A stretch of DNA of 64,000 nt from Clostridium sp. C105KSO13. Its GTDB lineage: Bacteria; Bacillota; Clostridia; Lachnospirales; Lachnospiraceae. The stretch spans positions 84,213 to 148,212 of the forward strand of contig NZ_FBWL01000167.1 in the NCBI RefSeq assembly GCF_001517425.1. The letters are read 5' to 3'. Numbering within the stretch: the first letter of the stretch is position 1; each line of letters opens with the position of its first letter. Below, piece by piece: positions 17,917-26,760 of this stretch. The notes beneath the pieces are model-generated. The model was not told the origin of the DNA. It saw only the letters and a program-made list of their open reading frames with translations, and searched no databases. The position numbers and the translations under genes are program-made.

Positions 17917-19991
17917 AAGAAGGGGTATTTTTAGGAAAACGCTATGAAATATTGAGCAGGATCGGCTCGGGTGGAATGGCGGATGTTTATAAGGGGAAGG
18001 ACCATAAACTGAATCGGTATGTGGCAATCAAGGTGCTGAAAAGCGATTATCGCACGGACGAAGTTTTTATACAGAAATTCTTAAGTGAGGCACAGGCCGC
18101 TGCAGGTCTGATGCATCCCAATGTAGTAAATGTTTATGATGTAGGACAGGACCGTGGCCTGTATTATATGGTCATGGAACTTGTTGAAGGGATCACTTTA
18201 AAAGAATATATTGAGAAAAAGGGGAAACTTACTGCAAAGGAAACTATCAGCATTTCTATACAGATGGTGACAGGTATTCAGGCCGCTCATAATCAGCATA
18301 TCATCCACCGTGACATCAAGCCTCAGAACATTATTATATCCAAAGAAGGAAAAGTAAAGGTAACAGATTTTGGTATTGCAAGGGCCACTACGGCCACTAA
18401 AACCATCAGCGGCAATATCATGGGTTCCGTTCACTATACTTCACCGGAGCAGGCCAGGGGAGCTGTCGTGGATGAAAGAAGTGACATCTATTCGGCAGGG
18501 GTTACGATGTATGAGATGATAACGGGGCATGTACCTTTTGACGGAGACTCTACAGTAACCGTAGCCTTGAAGCATCTGCAGGAACAAATTATTTCACCGG
18601 CAAAAGAAGTGCCGGATATCCCGTATAGTCTTGAATGTATCATCATGAAATCTACGCAGAAGGTTCCGGAGAACAGATATCTGAACTGCCAGGATTTGAT
18701 TTTGGATCTGAAACGTTCACTGGTAAATCCGGATGGGGATTTTGTCAGTATACCTTCACGAAGCTCGGGAACGGATACAACCATTGTTATGCCTACCGAA
18801 GAGATGACTCGTGTACAGGATCGGGACTATGATCCGGATGATGACTACGATGATTATGATGATGACGATTATGACTATGACAGCGAGAATTATGACAGCG
18901 AGAATTATGACAGCGAAGAGGGCGACGAAGAGAGCCGGAGAAAGCAAGATGATGTAGACCCGAACACGAAAAAAATCATGAAGATACTCATGATTGCAGC
19001 GGCAGCTGTCATTGCCATCGGAGTGTTTTTTATGGCAGGAAAGGCAGCAGGGCTTTTTAAGATAAAACCAGGCTCTGTTCAAACAGAAACTGATAATAAG
19101 GTTTCCGTACCTAATCTGGTCGGGTTGACAGAAGAGGAAGCAAAAGCTGCCCTGAGCAAGAAGAATCTGGGGTATTATGTGTCGGGAAGAGAAGCTTCCG
19201 ACAAGTATGATAAGGGAATTATTATCCGCCAGGAGACTGCTGCAAAGAAAAAGGTGGCGAAAAACTCTCAGATTAATGTTGTTGTCAGTACAGGTGCAGA
19301 AGTAAAGACAGTGCCTGTGCCCTATGTTGTAGGGCAGGATGAGGCTTCAGCGCAGAAGGCTCTTGAAGATGCAGGTCTTGTGGTGGCCGATTCTGAAGCA
19401 CAGTACAGTGATACAGTAGCTGAGGGCAAGGTGATTTCAACCAGCCCGTCCCCAGGAGCTGAAGTAGAGGAAGGCTCCAGGGTTACCATGGTGGTAAGTC
19501 TGGGTGTAGAAAAAGCCGCCGTCCCCACTTTGACGGGATCGGCTGCCGCGGATGCAGATGCAGCACTGTCTGCTGCAGGTCTGGTAACGGGCAATGTTAC
19601 GGAAGAATACAGTGATGAATATGATGCAGGCATTGTAATGAGCCAGGGAACAGAGCCCAATAAAAAGGTAACAAAAGGTACCGCGGTTGATTATGTAGTC
19701 AGCAAAGGGCCAAAGGTGGAGATGGTGGATGTTCCGCCACTTACAAATATGACGGAGGAAGCCGCCATACAGGCTCTGGAAAGTGTCGGTCTTGGGGGAA
19801 ATGTAACCTATCAAAGCAGTAGTGTTACGCCAGGTTATGTGATTTCCCAGAGCGCAGCCCCTGGCAGCCAGCTCGAAAAGGGAACAACAGTGGACATTGT
19901 AGTAAGTGAGACACCGGATTCATCTCAGGACGGCAGTGGAAACGGAGACGGTTCAGGCGCAGATACAAGTAAGAATACAGGAGAGCCGTGA
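17910..19991 (+). CDS. prkC: PASTA-domain serine/threonine kinase PrkC
   Basis: 693-residue membrane kinase that senses muropeptides or lipid II and phosphorylates cell-wall, translation and germination targets. Kinase motifs: GSGGMADVYKG, VAIKVLK, HRDIKPQN, DFGIARA. A single membrane helix (ILMIAAAAVIAIGVFFMAG, about residue 355) precedes four extracellular PASTA repeats beginning near VSVPNLVG, VPVPYVVG, AAVPTLTG and VDVPPLTN, and a Ser/Gly/Asp tail. Between kinase and membrane lies an unusual Asp/Tyr-rich stretch with repeated YDSEN units (18826-18930). Start overlaps prpC. Confidence 0.95.
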   Translation: MLKEGVFLGKRYEILSRIGSGGMADVYKGKDHKLNRYVAIKVLKSDYRTDEVFIQKFLSEAQAAAGLMHPNVVNVYDVGQDRGLYYMVMELVEGITLKEYIEKKGKLTAKETISISIQMVTGIQAAHNQHIIHRDIKPQNIIISKEGKVKVTDFGIARATTATKTISGNIMGSVHYTSPEQARGAVVDERSDIYSAGVTMYEMITGHVPFDGDSTVTVALKHLQEQIISPAKEVPDIPYSLECIIMKSTQKVPENRYLNCQDLILDLKRSLVNPDGDFVSIPSRSSGTDTTIVMPTEEMTRVQDRDYDPDDDYDDYDDDDYDYDSENYDSENYDSEEGDEESRRKQDDVDPNTKKIMKILMIAAAAVIAIGVFFMAGKAAGLFKIKPGSVQTETDNKVSVPNLVGLTEEEAKAALSKKNLGYYVSGREASDKYDKGIIIRQETAAKKKVAKNSQINVVVSTGAEVKTVPVPYVVGQDEASAQKALEDAGLVVADSEAQYSDTVAEGKVISTSPSPGAEVEEGSRVTMVVSLGVEKAAVPTLTGSAAADADAALSAAGLVTGNVTEEYSDEYDAGIVMSQGTEPNKKVTKGTAVDYVVSKGPKVEMVDVPPLTNMTEEAAIQALESVGLGGNVTYQSSSVTPGYVISQSAAPGSQLEKGTTVDIVVSETPDSSQDGSGNGDGSGADTSKNTGEP

Positions 19992-20044
19992 ACGTATTGG
20001 GGCAATTATTTTGGCAGACATAAGGGTAGGAACTGATAATAATA

Positions 20045-20090
20045 GAGTCAAATCGAAATGCTTGCATTTCCGCTTGGCTCGCTGCTCGAG
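20045..20090 (+). repeat. Structured repeat between prkC and rsgA
   Basis: Outer arms GAGTCAA (20045-20051) and TTGGCTC (20074-20080) pair with one G-U; inner arms GAAATG (20055-20060) and CATTTC (20065-20070) are perfect with a CTTG loop. The following CGCTGCTCGAG resembles CTCGCTGC in the 12524-12567 element. It fills most of the 130-base gap before rsgA. Confidence 0.65.
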
Positions 20091-20121
20091 AAATAATAAA
20101 AGAGGGGATATCAGCAAATTT

Positions 20122-21000
20122 ATGCAGGGAAAGATCATAAAGGGGATTGCCGGATTCTACTACGTTCATGTAGTAGAATCCGGTGTTTATGAATGCAAGG
20201 CGAAGGGGATCTTCAGAAAAGAGAAAATAAAGCCTCTGGTGGGAGACGATGTGGACATCGAAGTTCTTGACGGCATTGAAAAAGAAGGGAATATTGTGGA
20301 AATTCTGCCACGAAAGAATGAGCTGATCCGTCCCGCCGCAGCAAACATCGATCAGGCTTTGGTTGTTTTTGCTGTGTCCAGCCCGGAACCACATTTTAAT
20401 CTGCTGGATAGATTTCTGGTGATGATGGAAAGCAAGGAAATCCCAGTAATACTGTGCTTTAATAAGAAAGACCTTGCCGCACAGCCTGGGCTGGCCCATA
20501 TTAGGGAAATCTATCAGACCTGTGGATATGAAGTTATCTTTACCAGCGCCTTGAAAGAGGAAAACCTGGAAACAGTAAAGAAACTGCTGAAGGAAAAGAC
20601 TACAGTAATTGCCGGTCCTTCAGGCGTGGGAAAGTCTTCTTTAATCAATCTCCTGCAGTCAAAGGTTCAAATGGAAACCGGAAGTATCAGCGAAAAAATC
20701 GGCAGGGGAAAACACACTACCAGGCATTCGGAGTTGATAGCTATAGATGAGAACTCTTATATTATGGACACCCCCGGATTTAGTTCTCTATATGTCAATG
20801 AGTTTGACAAAGAAGAATTAAAATATTATTTCCGGGAGTTTGCTCCCTATGAAGGAAAGTGTAGATTTAACGGCTGTAATCACGTGCACGAACCCGGCTG
20901 CCTTGTTAAAGAAGCTGTGGAAGCCGGGAAGATTCATTTAGTACGTTATCATGACTATTTGGAAATGTACCGGGAATTACAGGAAAGAAAGAGGTATTAG
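20122..21000 (+). CDS. rsgA: Ribosome small subunit GTPase RsgA
   Basis: 292-residue circularly permuted GTPase that helps late 30S maturation. An OB-fold starts with GKIIKGIAGFYYV; the permuted motifs run NKKD, then GPSGVGKSS, then DTPGFSS. The C-terminal zinc motif CRFNGCNHVHEPGC is present. The ATG 20122 gives the family N-terminus; the ribosome site AGAGGGG lies about 14 bases away, rather far, and longer in-frame extensions run through the hairpin element and are unlikely. Confidence 0.93.
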   Translation: MQGKIIKGIAGFYYVHVVESGVYECKAKGIFRKEKIKPLVGDDVDIEVLDGIEKEGNIVEILPRKNELIRPAAANIDQALVVFAVSSPEPHFNLLDRFLVMMESKEIPVILCFNKKDLAAQPGLAHIREIYQTCGYEVIFTSALKEENLETVKKLLKEKTTVIAGPSGVGKSSLINLLQSKVQMETGSISEKIGRGKHTTRHSELIAIDENSYIMDTPGFSSLYVNEFDKEELKYYFREFAPYEGKCRFNGCNHVHEPGCLVKEAVEAGKIHLVRYHDYLEMYRELQERKRY

Positions 21001-21004
21001 AGCG

Positions 21005-21667
21005 ATGAAAAACAAATTAGCACCATCCATATTATCGGCGGATTTTAAAGTACTGGGTGAGCAGATTCGTGAAACGGCGGATAATGGAGCAGAATATCTT
21101 CATTTTGATGTCATGGACGGAATGTTTGTACCCAGTATTTCTTTTGGTATACCTGTGCTCAAATCTATTCAGGGAGTGAGCCGGCAGGTGATGGACGTGC
21201 ATCTGATGGTTACAGAGCCCATTCGCTATGTGGAAGCATTTCAGGAGGCGGGAGCCGATTTCCTGACGGTACATCTGGAGGCGTGTGAGGATATACAGGC
21301 GACCTTGGACAAAATTCATTCCTGTGGCATGAAGGCGGGGGTTTCCATAAAACCCGGCACACCTGTGGATGCCCTGCTTCCGATTCTTGATCAGGCGGAG
21401 ATGCTCCTGCTCATGAGTGTGGAACCCGGATTTGGAGGACAGGCATTTATCCCCGAATCGCTGAACAGAATAAAAGACTTGAAAGCATTGCTGGAAGAGA
21501 AAAATCTGAGCGCTGATATCGAGGTAGACGGCGGAATTTATCTTACAAATGTAGAAGAAATTCTGTCTGCCGGGGCAAATGTAATTGTAGCAGGTTCTGC
21601 AGTGTTTCACGGAGATATCGGGGAAAATGTCAGAGGATTTATGGAGATTTTAAGGGAAAATGAGTAA
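21005..21667 (+). CDS. rpe: Ribulose-phosphate 3-epimerase
   Basis: 220-residue TIM-barrel enzyme that interconverts ribulose 5-phosphate and xylulose 5-phosphate in the pentose phosphate pathway. Signatures: APSILSADF, HFDVMDGMFVPSISFG, DVHLMVTEP, SVEPGFGGQAF and IEVDGGI. The ATG 21005 begins MKNKLAPSILSADF; an upstream in-frame start overlaps rsgA without need. Ends 8 bases inside thiN. Confidence 0.95.
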   Translation: MKNKLAPSILSADFKVLGEQIRETADNGAEYLHFDVMDGMFVPSISFGIPVLKSIQGVSRQVMDVHLMVTEPIRYVEAFQEAGADFLTVHLEACEDIQATLDKIHSCGMKAGVSIKPGTPVDALLPILDQAEMLLLMSVEPGFGGQAFIPESLNRIKDLKALLEEKNLSADIEVDGGIYLTNVEEILSAGANVIVAGSAVFHGDIGENVRGFMEILRENE

Positions 21668-22313
21668 GCGTACAGTAATTGTCAGCGGAGGTCTTCTGGA
21701 AGAAGAATTTGCTGCAGGTATACTAAGAGATGAGGATACAGAATTGATTATCGGGGTGGACAGAGGGCTTGCTTTTCTTTATGAGCACAAGATCCTGCCG
21801 GATTATATTGTGGGAGATTTTGATAGTGTACCAAAGGAAATCATCGCATATTACAAAGAGAAGACAAAGGTTCCTGTTCGAGAGTTTAACCCTGTAAAGG
21901 ACGCGACAGACACAGAAATCGCATTGAGACTGTGTATGGATCTTCGCAGACAAAATATATGTATTCTGGGTGGAACAGGGACAAGAGTGGATCATATATG
22001 GGCAAATGTCCAGATACTAAAGATTGCTTTGGATGCCGGAGCTGATGCGAGAATTATGGATACGCATAATCGGATACGTCTTCTGAAGGAAGACTTTGTG
22101 TTGAAGAAGGAGGAGGCTTACGGCCCTTATTTTTCTGTTTTTCCTCTCGCAGGTACTGTGGAGAATTTTAACCTTAAGGGTGCAAAGTATCCTTTAAGCC
22201 ATCATGAGCTGACACCCTTTGACAGCCTGTGCGTCAGCAACGAAATTGTAGGAGATGAACTGGAAATCTCGTTTCCTTTCGGCGTAGTTATTTTGATGGA
22301 AACCAAAGATTAA
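21660..22313 (+). CDS. thiN: Thiamine pyrophosphokinase
   Basis: 217-residue enzyme that converts thiamine to thiamine pyrophosphate with ATP. Diagnostic parts are GVDRGLAFLYEHKILPDYIVGDFDSV, KDATDTEIAL and GGTGTRVDHIWANV. The start ATGAGTAA overlaps the rpe stop, and the order rsgA-rpe-thiN is standard in Firmicutes. TPP is the cofactor of the pyruvate:ferredoxin oxidoreductase at 26.8 kb, but no shared regulation is visible. Confidence 0.93.
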   Translation: MSKRTVIVSGGLLEEEFAAGILRDEDTELIIGVDRGLAFLYEHKILPDYIVGDFDSVPKEIIAYYKEKTKVPVREFNPVKDATDTEIALRLCMDLRRQNICILGGTGTRVDHIWANVQILKIALDAGADARIMDTHNRIRLLKEDFVLKKEEAYGPYFSVFPLAGTVENFNLKGAKYPLSHHELTPFDSLCVSNEIVGDELEISFPFGVVILMETKD

Positions 22314-22347
22314 GGTGCAAAAAGTGTATACAAGGAGAATATAGAAA

Positions 22348-23445
22348 ATGAAATTAGGAATTGTGGGATTGCCAAATGTTGGGAAAAGTACACTGTTTAA
22401 TTCACTGACAAAGGCGGGAGCTGAGTCTGCAAATTATCCTTTCTGTACAATCGACCCTAATGTGGGAGTCGTGACGGTGCCGGACAAGCGTCTGGACGTA
22501 CTGGGGGAAATGTACCACACAAAAAAGATTGTTCCTGCGGCCATTGAGTTTGTGGATATAGCAGGCTTGGTAAAAGGTGCCTCCAAAGGGGAAGGCCTGG
22601 GGAACCAGTTCCTGGCTAATATTCGTGAAGTGGATGCTATTGTTCATGTAGTCAGGTGTTTTGAGGACAGTAATATTGTACATGTGGACGGAAACATTGA
22701 TCCACTGCGGGATATTGAGACAATTAACCTTGAACTGATCTTTTCCGACCTGGAGATTCTGGAAAGAAGAATTGCAAAGACAGTAAAAGTGGCAAAAAAT
22801 GATAAGACAGCAGCGAAGGAACTTGGACTTTTACAGCGCTTGAAAGTTCATTTGGAAGAGAACAGAATGGCAAAAAGTTTTACTTCTGATGATGAAGAAG
22901 AACAAACCTGGCTTGAAAGCTATAATCTGCTGACCGCAAAGCCGGTCATTTTTGCTGCGAATGTAGCAGAGGATGACCTGTCTGATGACGGTGCTTCAAA
23001 TGAAGGTGTAAAGGCCGTCCGCAAATATGCAGAAGAGGAAGGCTGTGAGGTTTTTGTGGTCTGTGCACAGATCGAGCAGGAAATAGCAGAGCTGGATGAT
23101 GATGAAAAGAAAATGTTTCTGGAAGATTTAGGTTTAGAAGAATCAGGATTGGAAAAACTGATTAAAGCAAGCTACCATCTTCTTGGACTCATCAGTTATC
23201 TGACAGCAGGTGAGCCGGAGGTACGGGCATGGACAATTAAGAAGGGAACAAAAGCGCCCCAGGCAGCCGGGAAGATTCATTCAGATTTTGAACGTGGGTT
23301 CATACGGGCGGAAATTGTCAGCTATGATGATCTGATGGCGTGCGGTACACATGGGCTGGCAAAAGAGAAAGGGCTTGTCAGACTGGAGGGCAAAGACTAT
23401 GTGGTGCAGGATGGAGATATCATTTTATTTAGATTTAATGTTTGA
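22348..23445 (+). CDS. ychF: Redox-regulated ATPase YchF (Obg family)
   Basis: 365-residue ribosome-associated P-loop ATPase of the Obg/YchF group. Motifs: [17 protein letters not shown] (Walker A), [20 protein letters not shown] (switch region), and the C-terminal TGS-like domain ending [16 protein letters not shown]. Full family length. CAAGGAGAATATAGAAA precedes the ATG. Confidence 0.95.
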   Translation: MKLGIVGLPNVGKSTLFNSLTKAGAESANYPFCTIDPNVGVVTVPDKRLDVLGEMYHTKKIVPAAIEFVDIAGLVKGASKGEGLGNQFLANIREVDAIVHVVRCFEDSNIVHVDGNIDPLRDIETINLELIFSDLEILERRIAKTVKVAKNDKTAAKELGLLQRLKVHLEENRMAKSFTSDDEEEQTWLESYNLLTAKPVIFAANVAEDDLSDDGASNEGVKAVRKYAEEEGCEVFVVCAQIEQEIAELDDDEKKMFLEDLGLEESGLEKLIKASYHLLGLISYLTAGEPEVRAWTIKKGTKAPQAAGKIHSDFERGFIRAEIVSYDDLMACGTHGLAKEKGLVRLEGKDYVVQDGDIILFRFNV

Positions 23446-23482
23446 TGCCTGACTATTGGCATATTAGAAAGGAGCGTGAGGC

Positions 23483-24337
23483 ATGCATTATAATATTAAC
23501 TTTCCGCATTTAGGAGTCCATCTGGAGCATGTAGGAAAATCCGTCAGTATCTTTGGATTTGAAATTGCATATTACGGGATTATTATCGGGTGTGCAATTC
23601 TGATTGGTTTTCTGATTGCTACATCTGAGGCGAAGCGAACCGGACAGAATCCTGAAGATTACCTGGATATGGGGATTATCGGAGTCATCTGCGGAATTTT
23701 GGGAGCAAGAATCTATTACGTTGCCTTTTCCTGGGATATGTATAAGGACAACCTGCTGGATATTCTGAATCTGCGGGAAGGGGGGCTGGCAATTTACGGC
23801 GGTGTGATCGGCGCTGCCCTTACAGTGATTGTGTGTGCATGGGTGAAGCATTTAAAAGCTCCTCAGATATTTGATACCATAGCGCTGGCTCTCTTAAATG
23901 GGCAGATGCTGGGACGCTGGGGAAACTTTTTTAACAGGGAAGCTTTCGGAGAATATACGGACAGCCTTTTTGCCATGCAGCTTCCTTTGGACGCAGTCAG
24001 GAGCAGTGATGTAACAGACACTATGCGGGCGAATATTCAAGTGCTGGATGGAATCAGCTACATCCAGGTGCATCCCACATTTTTGTATGAATCTCTCTGG
24101 TGCTGCGGATTGTTTATTATCCTGTTCCTATATAGAAAGCATAAAAAATTCGAGGGTGAATTATTCTTGCTTTACCTTGTGGGATATGGGTTGGGAAGAG
24201 CCTGGATTGAGGGATTAAGAACAGATCAGCTATTACTGCCTCAAATTGGGCTTCCGGTATCTCAGCTGCTGGCAGGTGCACTTGTAATTATTTGCGGCGG
24301 ACTGGTGATTTATTTCAGAAAGAATCGTAAGCGGTAA
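23483..24337 (+). CDS. lgt: Prolipoprotein diacylglyceryl transferase
   Basis: 284-residue polytopic membrane enzyme that adds diacylglycerol to the lipobox cysteine of prelipoproteins. The Lgt signature GRWGNFFNREAFGEYTD is present, along with GGLAIYGGVIGA and HPTFLYESLW. About seven hydrophobic segments. AGAAAGGAGCGTGAGGC precedes the ATG. It ends the plus-strand run; no clear terminator follows. Confidence 0.95.
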   Translation: MHYNINFPHLGVHLEHVGKSVSIFGFEIAYYGIIIGCAILIGFLIATSEAKRTGQNPEDYLDMGIIGVICGILGARIYYVAFSWDMYKDNLLDILNLREGGLAIYGGVIGAALTVIVCAWVKHLKAPQIFDTIALALLNGQMLGRWGNFFNREAFGEYTDSLFAMQLPLDAVRSSDVTDTMRANIQVLDGISYIQVHPTFLYESLWCCGLFIILFLYRKHKKFEGELFLLYLVGYGLGRAWIEGLRTDQLLLPQIGLPVSQLLAGALVIICGGLVIYFRKNRKR

Positions 24338-24462
24338 CAACCACTACGGTTCTTTTATACTTTACTTATTGTTTTTGTGCCTTTTGTTGATTTTTGTTGA
24401 TATTTCCCCTGGAAAGTTATACTATTATAATAGGAAAAATTTGATAATGGAGGGAAGACATC

Positions 24463-26562
24463 ATGGACAGTATGTTGGCAATTTTGACGTTGATTGGCTC
24501 GGTAGCGGCGCTTCTTTTTGCGTATACCAGGGCAAAAAAGGTTCTGAGGTTTCCGGCGGGGAGCGATACAATGAAGAAGATATCTGCTTCCATCCACGAG
24601 GGTGCAATGGCTTACTTGAAGCGCCAGTACCGGATTCTGGTTATATTTTTTGTGGGAATGTTCTGTATTCTGCTTATTATGGCGGCGGCAGGACTTCTTA
24701 CATGGTTTGTACCTTTTGCATTCATCACAGGCGGTTTTTTTTCCGGGTTGTCCGGGTTTGTGGGAATGCAGATTGCCACCAGGGCGAATGCAAGAACGGC
24801 AGCGGCCTGCCAGAAAGGTTTGAACAAAGGTTTGAATGTGGCATTTTCCGCCGGTTCTGTCATGGGATTCACTGTAGTAGGCCTGGGGCTTCTGGATATT
24901 TCTATCTGGTATTTAGTTTTAAGTGCAGTATTCAAACTTCCTATTGAGGACATCACCAGTGCAATGATTACCTTTGGTATGGGTGCATCATCCATGGCAT
25001 TATTTGCCCGTGTCGGCGGGGGAATTTACACAAAGGCGGCAGATGTAGGTGCAGACCTGGTTGGAAAAGTAGAAGCAGGGATTCCAGAAGATGATCCGAG
25101 AAACCCTGCGGTTATCGCAGACAACGTAGGCGACAATGTAGGCGATGTGGCTGGAATGGGAGCAGATTTATATGAATCCTATGTAGGTTCCATTGTTTCG
25201 GCATGTGCACTCGGGGTAATTGCATTTAATAAGGTTGAATCCGTTGACCGTTTAAATGCTGTCGTAATACCTATGCTTCTTGCGGCGCTGGGCGTGATTG
25301 CTTCAATTATTGGGGCTCTTCTGGTAAAGACCGGCGAAGATACCCGTCAGAGTACATTGCTGCATTCCCTTGGAAGAGGAACAAATACAAGTGCCGTTAT
25401 TATTGCTGTAGCCGCATTCCCATTGGTATGGGTGACTTTAGGCAAAGAGTTTATTGGAATTTATTTTGCAATTCTGTCAGGACTACTGGCAGGTGTGCTG
25501 ATAGGACGATCAACAGAATATTTTACAGCTGATACATATAAACCAACCCAGAATCTGGCAGAGAAGTCCCTGACTGGTTCAGCCACCATTATTATAGGAG
25601 GACTGAGTCTGGGGATGCTGTCCACTGCTCTGCCAATTATTATTATTGCGGTGTGTGTTATGGCTGCTTATGGCTTTTCGGGTGGCTTTGTCGATGCCAC
25701 AAGAGGACTATACGGTATCGCTCTCGCGGCAGTAGGAATGCTGTCCACTCTTGGCATCACTCTTGCGACAGATGCCTATGGCCCGATTGCGGATAATGCC
25801 GGCGGAATTGCGGAGATGGCGGGACTTGATGCAGAGGTGCGTACACGCACAGATGCTCTGGACTCACTGGGGAATACGACAGCTGCTACAGGAAAAGGTT
25901 TTGCTATCGGATCGGCAGCGCTTACAGCCCTGGCACTGATAGCCTCGTATGTAGAAAAGGTGCAGCAGGTAGGCGGCGACTCAGTGAAGCTTGACATGAG
26001 TGTCATGAATCCGGCTGTTCTTGTGGGACTCTTTATTGGTGCTTGCCTTCCGTTCATATTTGCTGCGCTGACTATGTCATCTGTAGGAAAGGCCGCCCAG
26101 AGTATTGTTGTGGAGGTAAGGCGGCAGTTCCGGGAAATCTCAGGTCTCATGGAGGGAAAAGCAGAAGCAGATTATAAGACCTGCGTTGACATTTGTACAA
26201 AAGCAAGCCTCCAGGAAATGATTTTGCCTACGCTTCTGGCAATTATTACACCCATTGTCACGGGATTGATTCTCGGCTACAACGGTGTGATTGGCCTTTT
26301 GACAGGGGCAACAGCATCGGGGTTCGTGATGGCAATTTTCATGGCCAATTCAGGCGGTGCATGGGACAATGCAAAGAAATATATTGAGGGTGGTAATCAC
26401 GGCGGTAAAGGAAGTGACGCCCATAAAGCCGCTGTTGTGGGCGATACGGTAGGTGATCCTTTTAAAGATACCTCAGGTCCGTCCATCAATATTCTGATTA
26501 AACTGTTGTCTATGGTTTCCATAGTGTTCGCAGGCTTAGTAGTGAATTTCCATATTTTTTAA
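24463..26562 (+). CDS. hppA: Membrane-bound ion-pumping pyrophosphatase
   Basis: 699-residue, roughly 16-helix pump that couples pyrophosphate hydrolysis to export of H+ or Na+. The substrate site [20 protein letters not shown] and DNVGDNVGD are intact. The segment [14 protein letters not shown] has Ala where potassium-independent enzymes carry Lys, so it should be of the potassium-dependent class; H+ versus Na+ specificity cannot be read safely. ATG 24463 follows ATGGAGGGAAGACATC. The PPi source could be biosynthesis or the PPDK encoded at 49 kb. Confidence 0.95.
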   Translation: MDSMLAILTLIGSVAALLFAYTRAKKVLRFPAGSDTMKKISASIHEGAMAYLKRQYRILVIFFVGMFCILLIMAAAGLLTWFVPFAFITGGFFSGLSGFVGMQIATRANARTAAACQKGLNKGLNVAFSAGSVMGFTVVGLGLLDISIWYLVLSAVFKLPIEDITSAMITFGMGASSMALFARVGGGIYTKAADVGADLVGKVEAGIPEDDPRNPAVIADNVGDNVGDVAGMGADLYESYVGSIVSACALGVIAFNKVESVDRLNAVVIPMLLAALGVIASIIGALLVKTGEDTRQSTLLHSLGRGTNTSAVIIAVAAFPLVWVTLGKEFIGIYFAILSGLLAGVLIGRSTEYFTADTYKPTQNLAEKSLTGSATIIIGGLSLGMLSTALPIIIIAVCVMAAYGFSGGFVDATRGLYGIALAAVGMLSTLGITLATDAYGPIADNAGGIAEMAGLDAEVRTRTDALDSLGNTTAATGKGFAIGSAALTALALIASYVEKVQQVGGDSVKLDMSVMNPAVLVGLFIGACLPFIFAALTMSSVGKAAQSIVVEVRRQFREISGLMEGKAEADYKTCVDICTKASLQEMILPTLLAIITPIVTGLILGYNGVIGLLTGATASGFVMAIFMANSGGAWDNAKKYIEGGNHGGKGSDAHKAAVVGDTVGDPFKDTSGPSINILIKLLSMVSIVFAGLVVNFHIF

Positions 26563-26582
26563 TAATTGAATGATACCAGGAT

Positions 26583-26618
26583 CAAATACCCTGCCTGCAG
26601 CTTGCTGCAGGGTATTTG
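26583..26618 (+). terminator. Perfect 12-bp hairpin after hppA
   Basis: CAAATACCCTGC (26583-26594) and GCAGGGTATTTG (26607-26618) are perfect inverted repeats. The U tract is poor, so it may be a weak terminator or an RNA-stability hairpin. Confidence 0.5.
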
Positions 26619-26677
26619 ACTTGGAGCTTATACGTCTTTTTGTACATCAAAATAAACAAAAATCGATCTGCGTTCTA

Positions 26678-26706
26678 TGGACTTTTGGTATTATTAGGGA
26701 TATAAT
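26678..26706 (+). promoter_or_regulatory. Promoter of the pyruvate:ferredoxin oxidoreductase gene
   Basis: TGGACT (26678-26683), 17-base spacer, TATAAT (26701-26706), 54 bases before the start codon. Confidence 0.6.
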
Positions 26707-26760
26707 AAAGGGACACGTGATAAAATAACTGTACAACGTATTTATAAGGAGGAATAAGAT

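Noticed and set aside
24397..24431. Promoter of hppA
   Set aside because: TTGATA is present but the TATACT and TATAAT hexamers lie 15 and 23 bases away, so no pair has acceptable spacing.
24369..24947. 192-codon frame overlapping the start of hppA
   Set aside because: The pyrophosphatase frame carries the conserved sequence; the alternative is Cys/Arg/Gly-rich without a domain.
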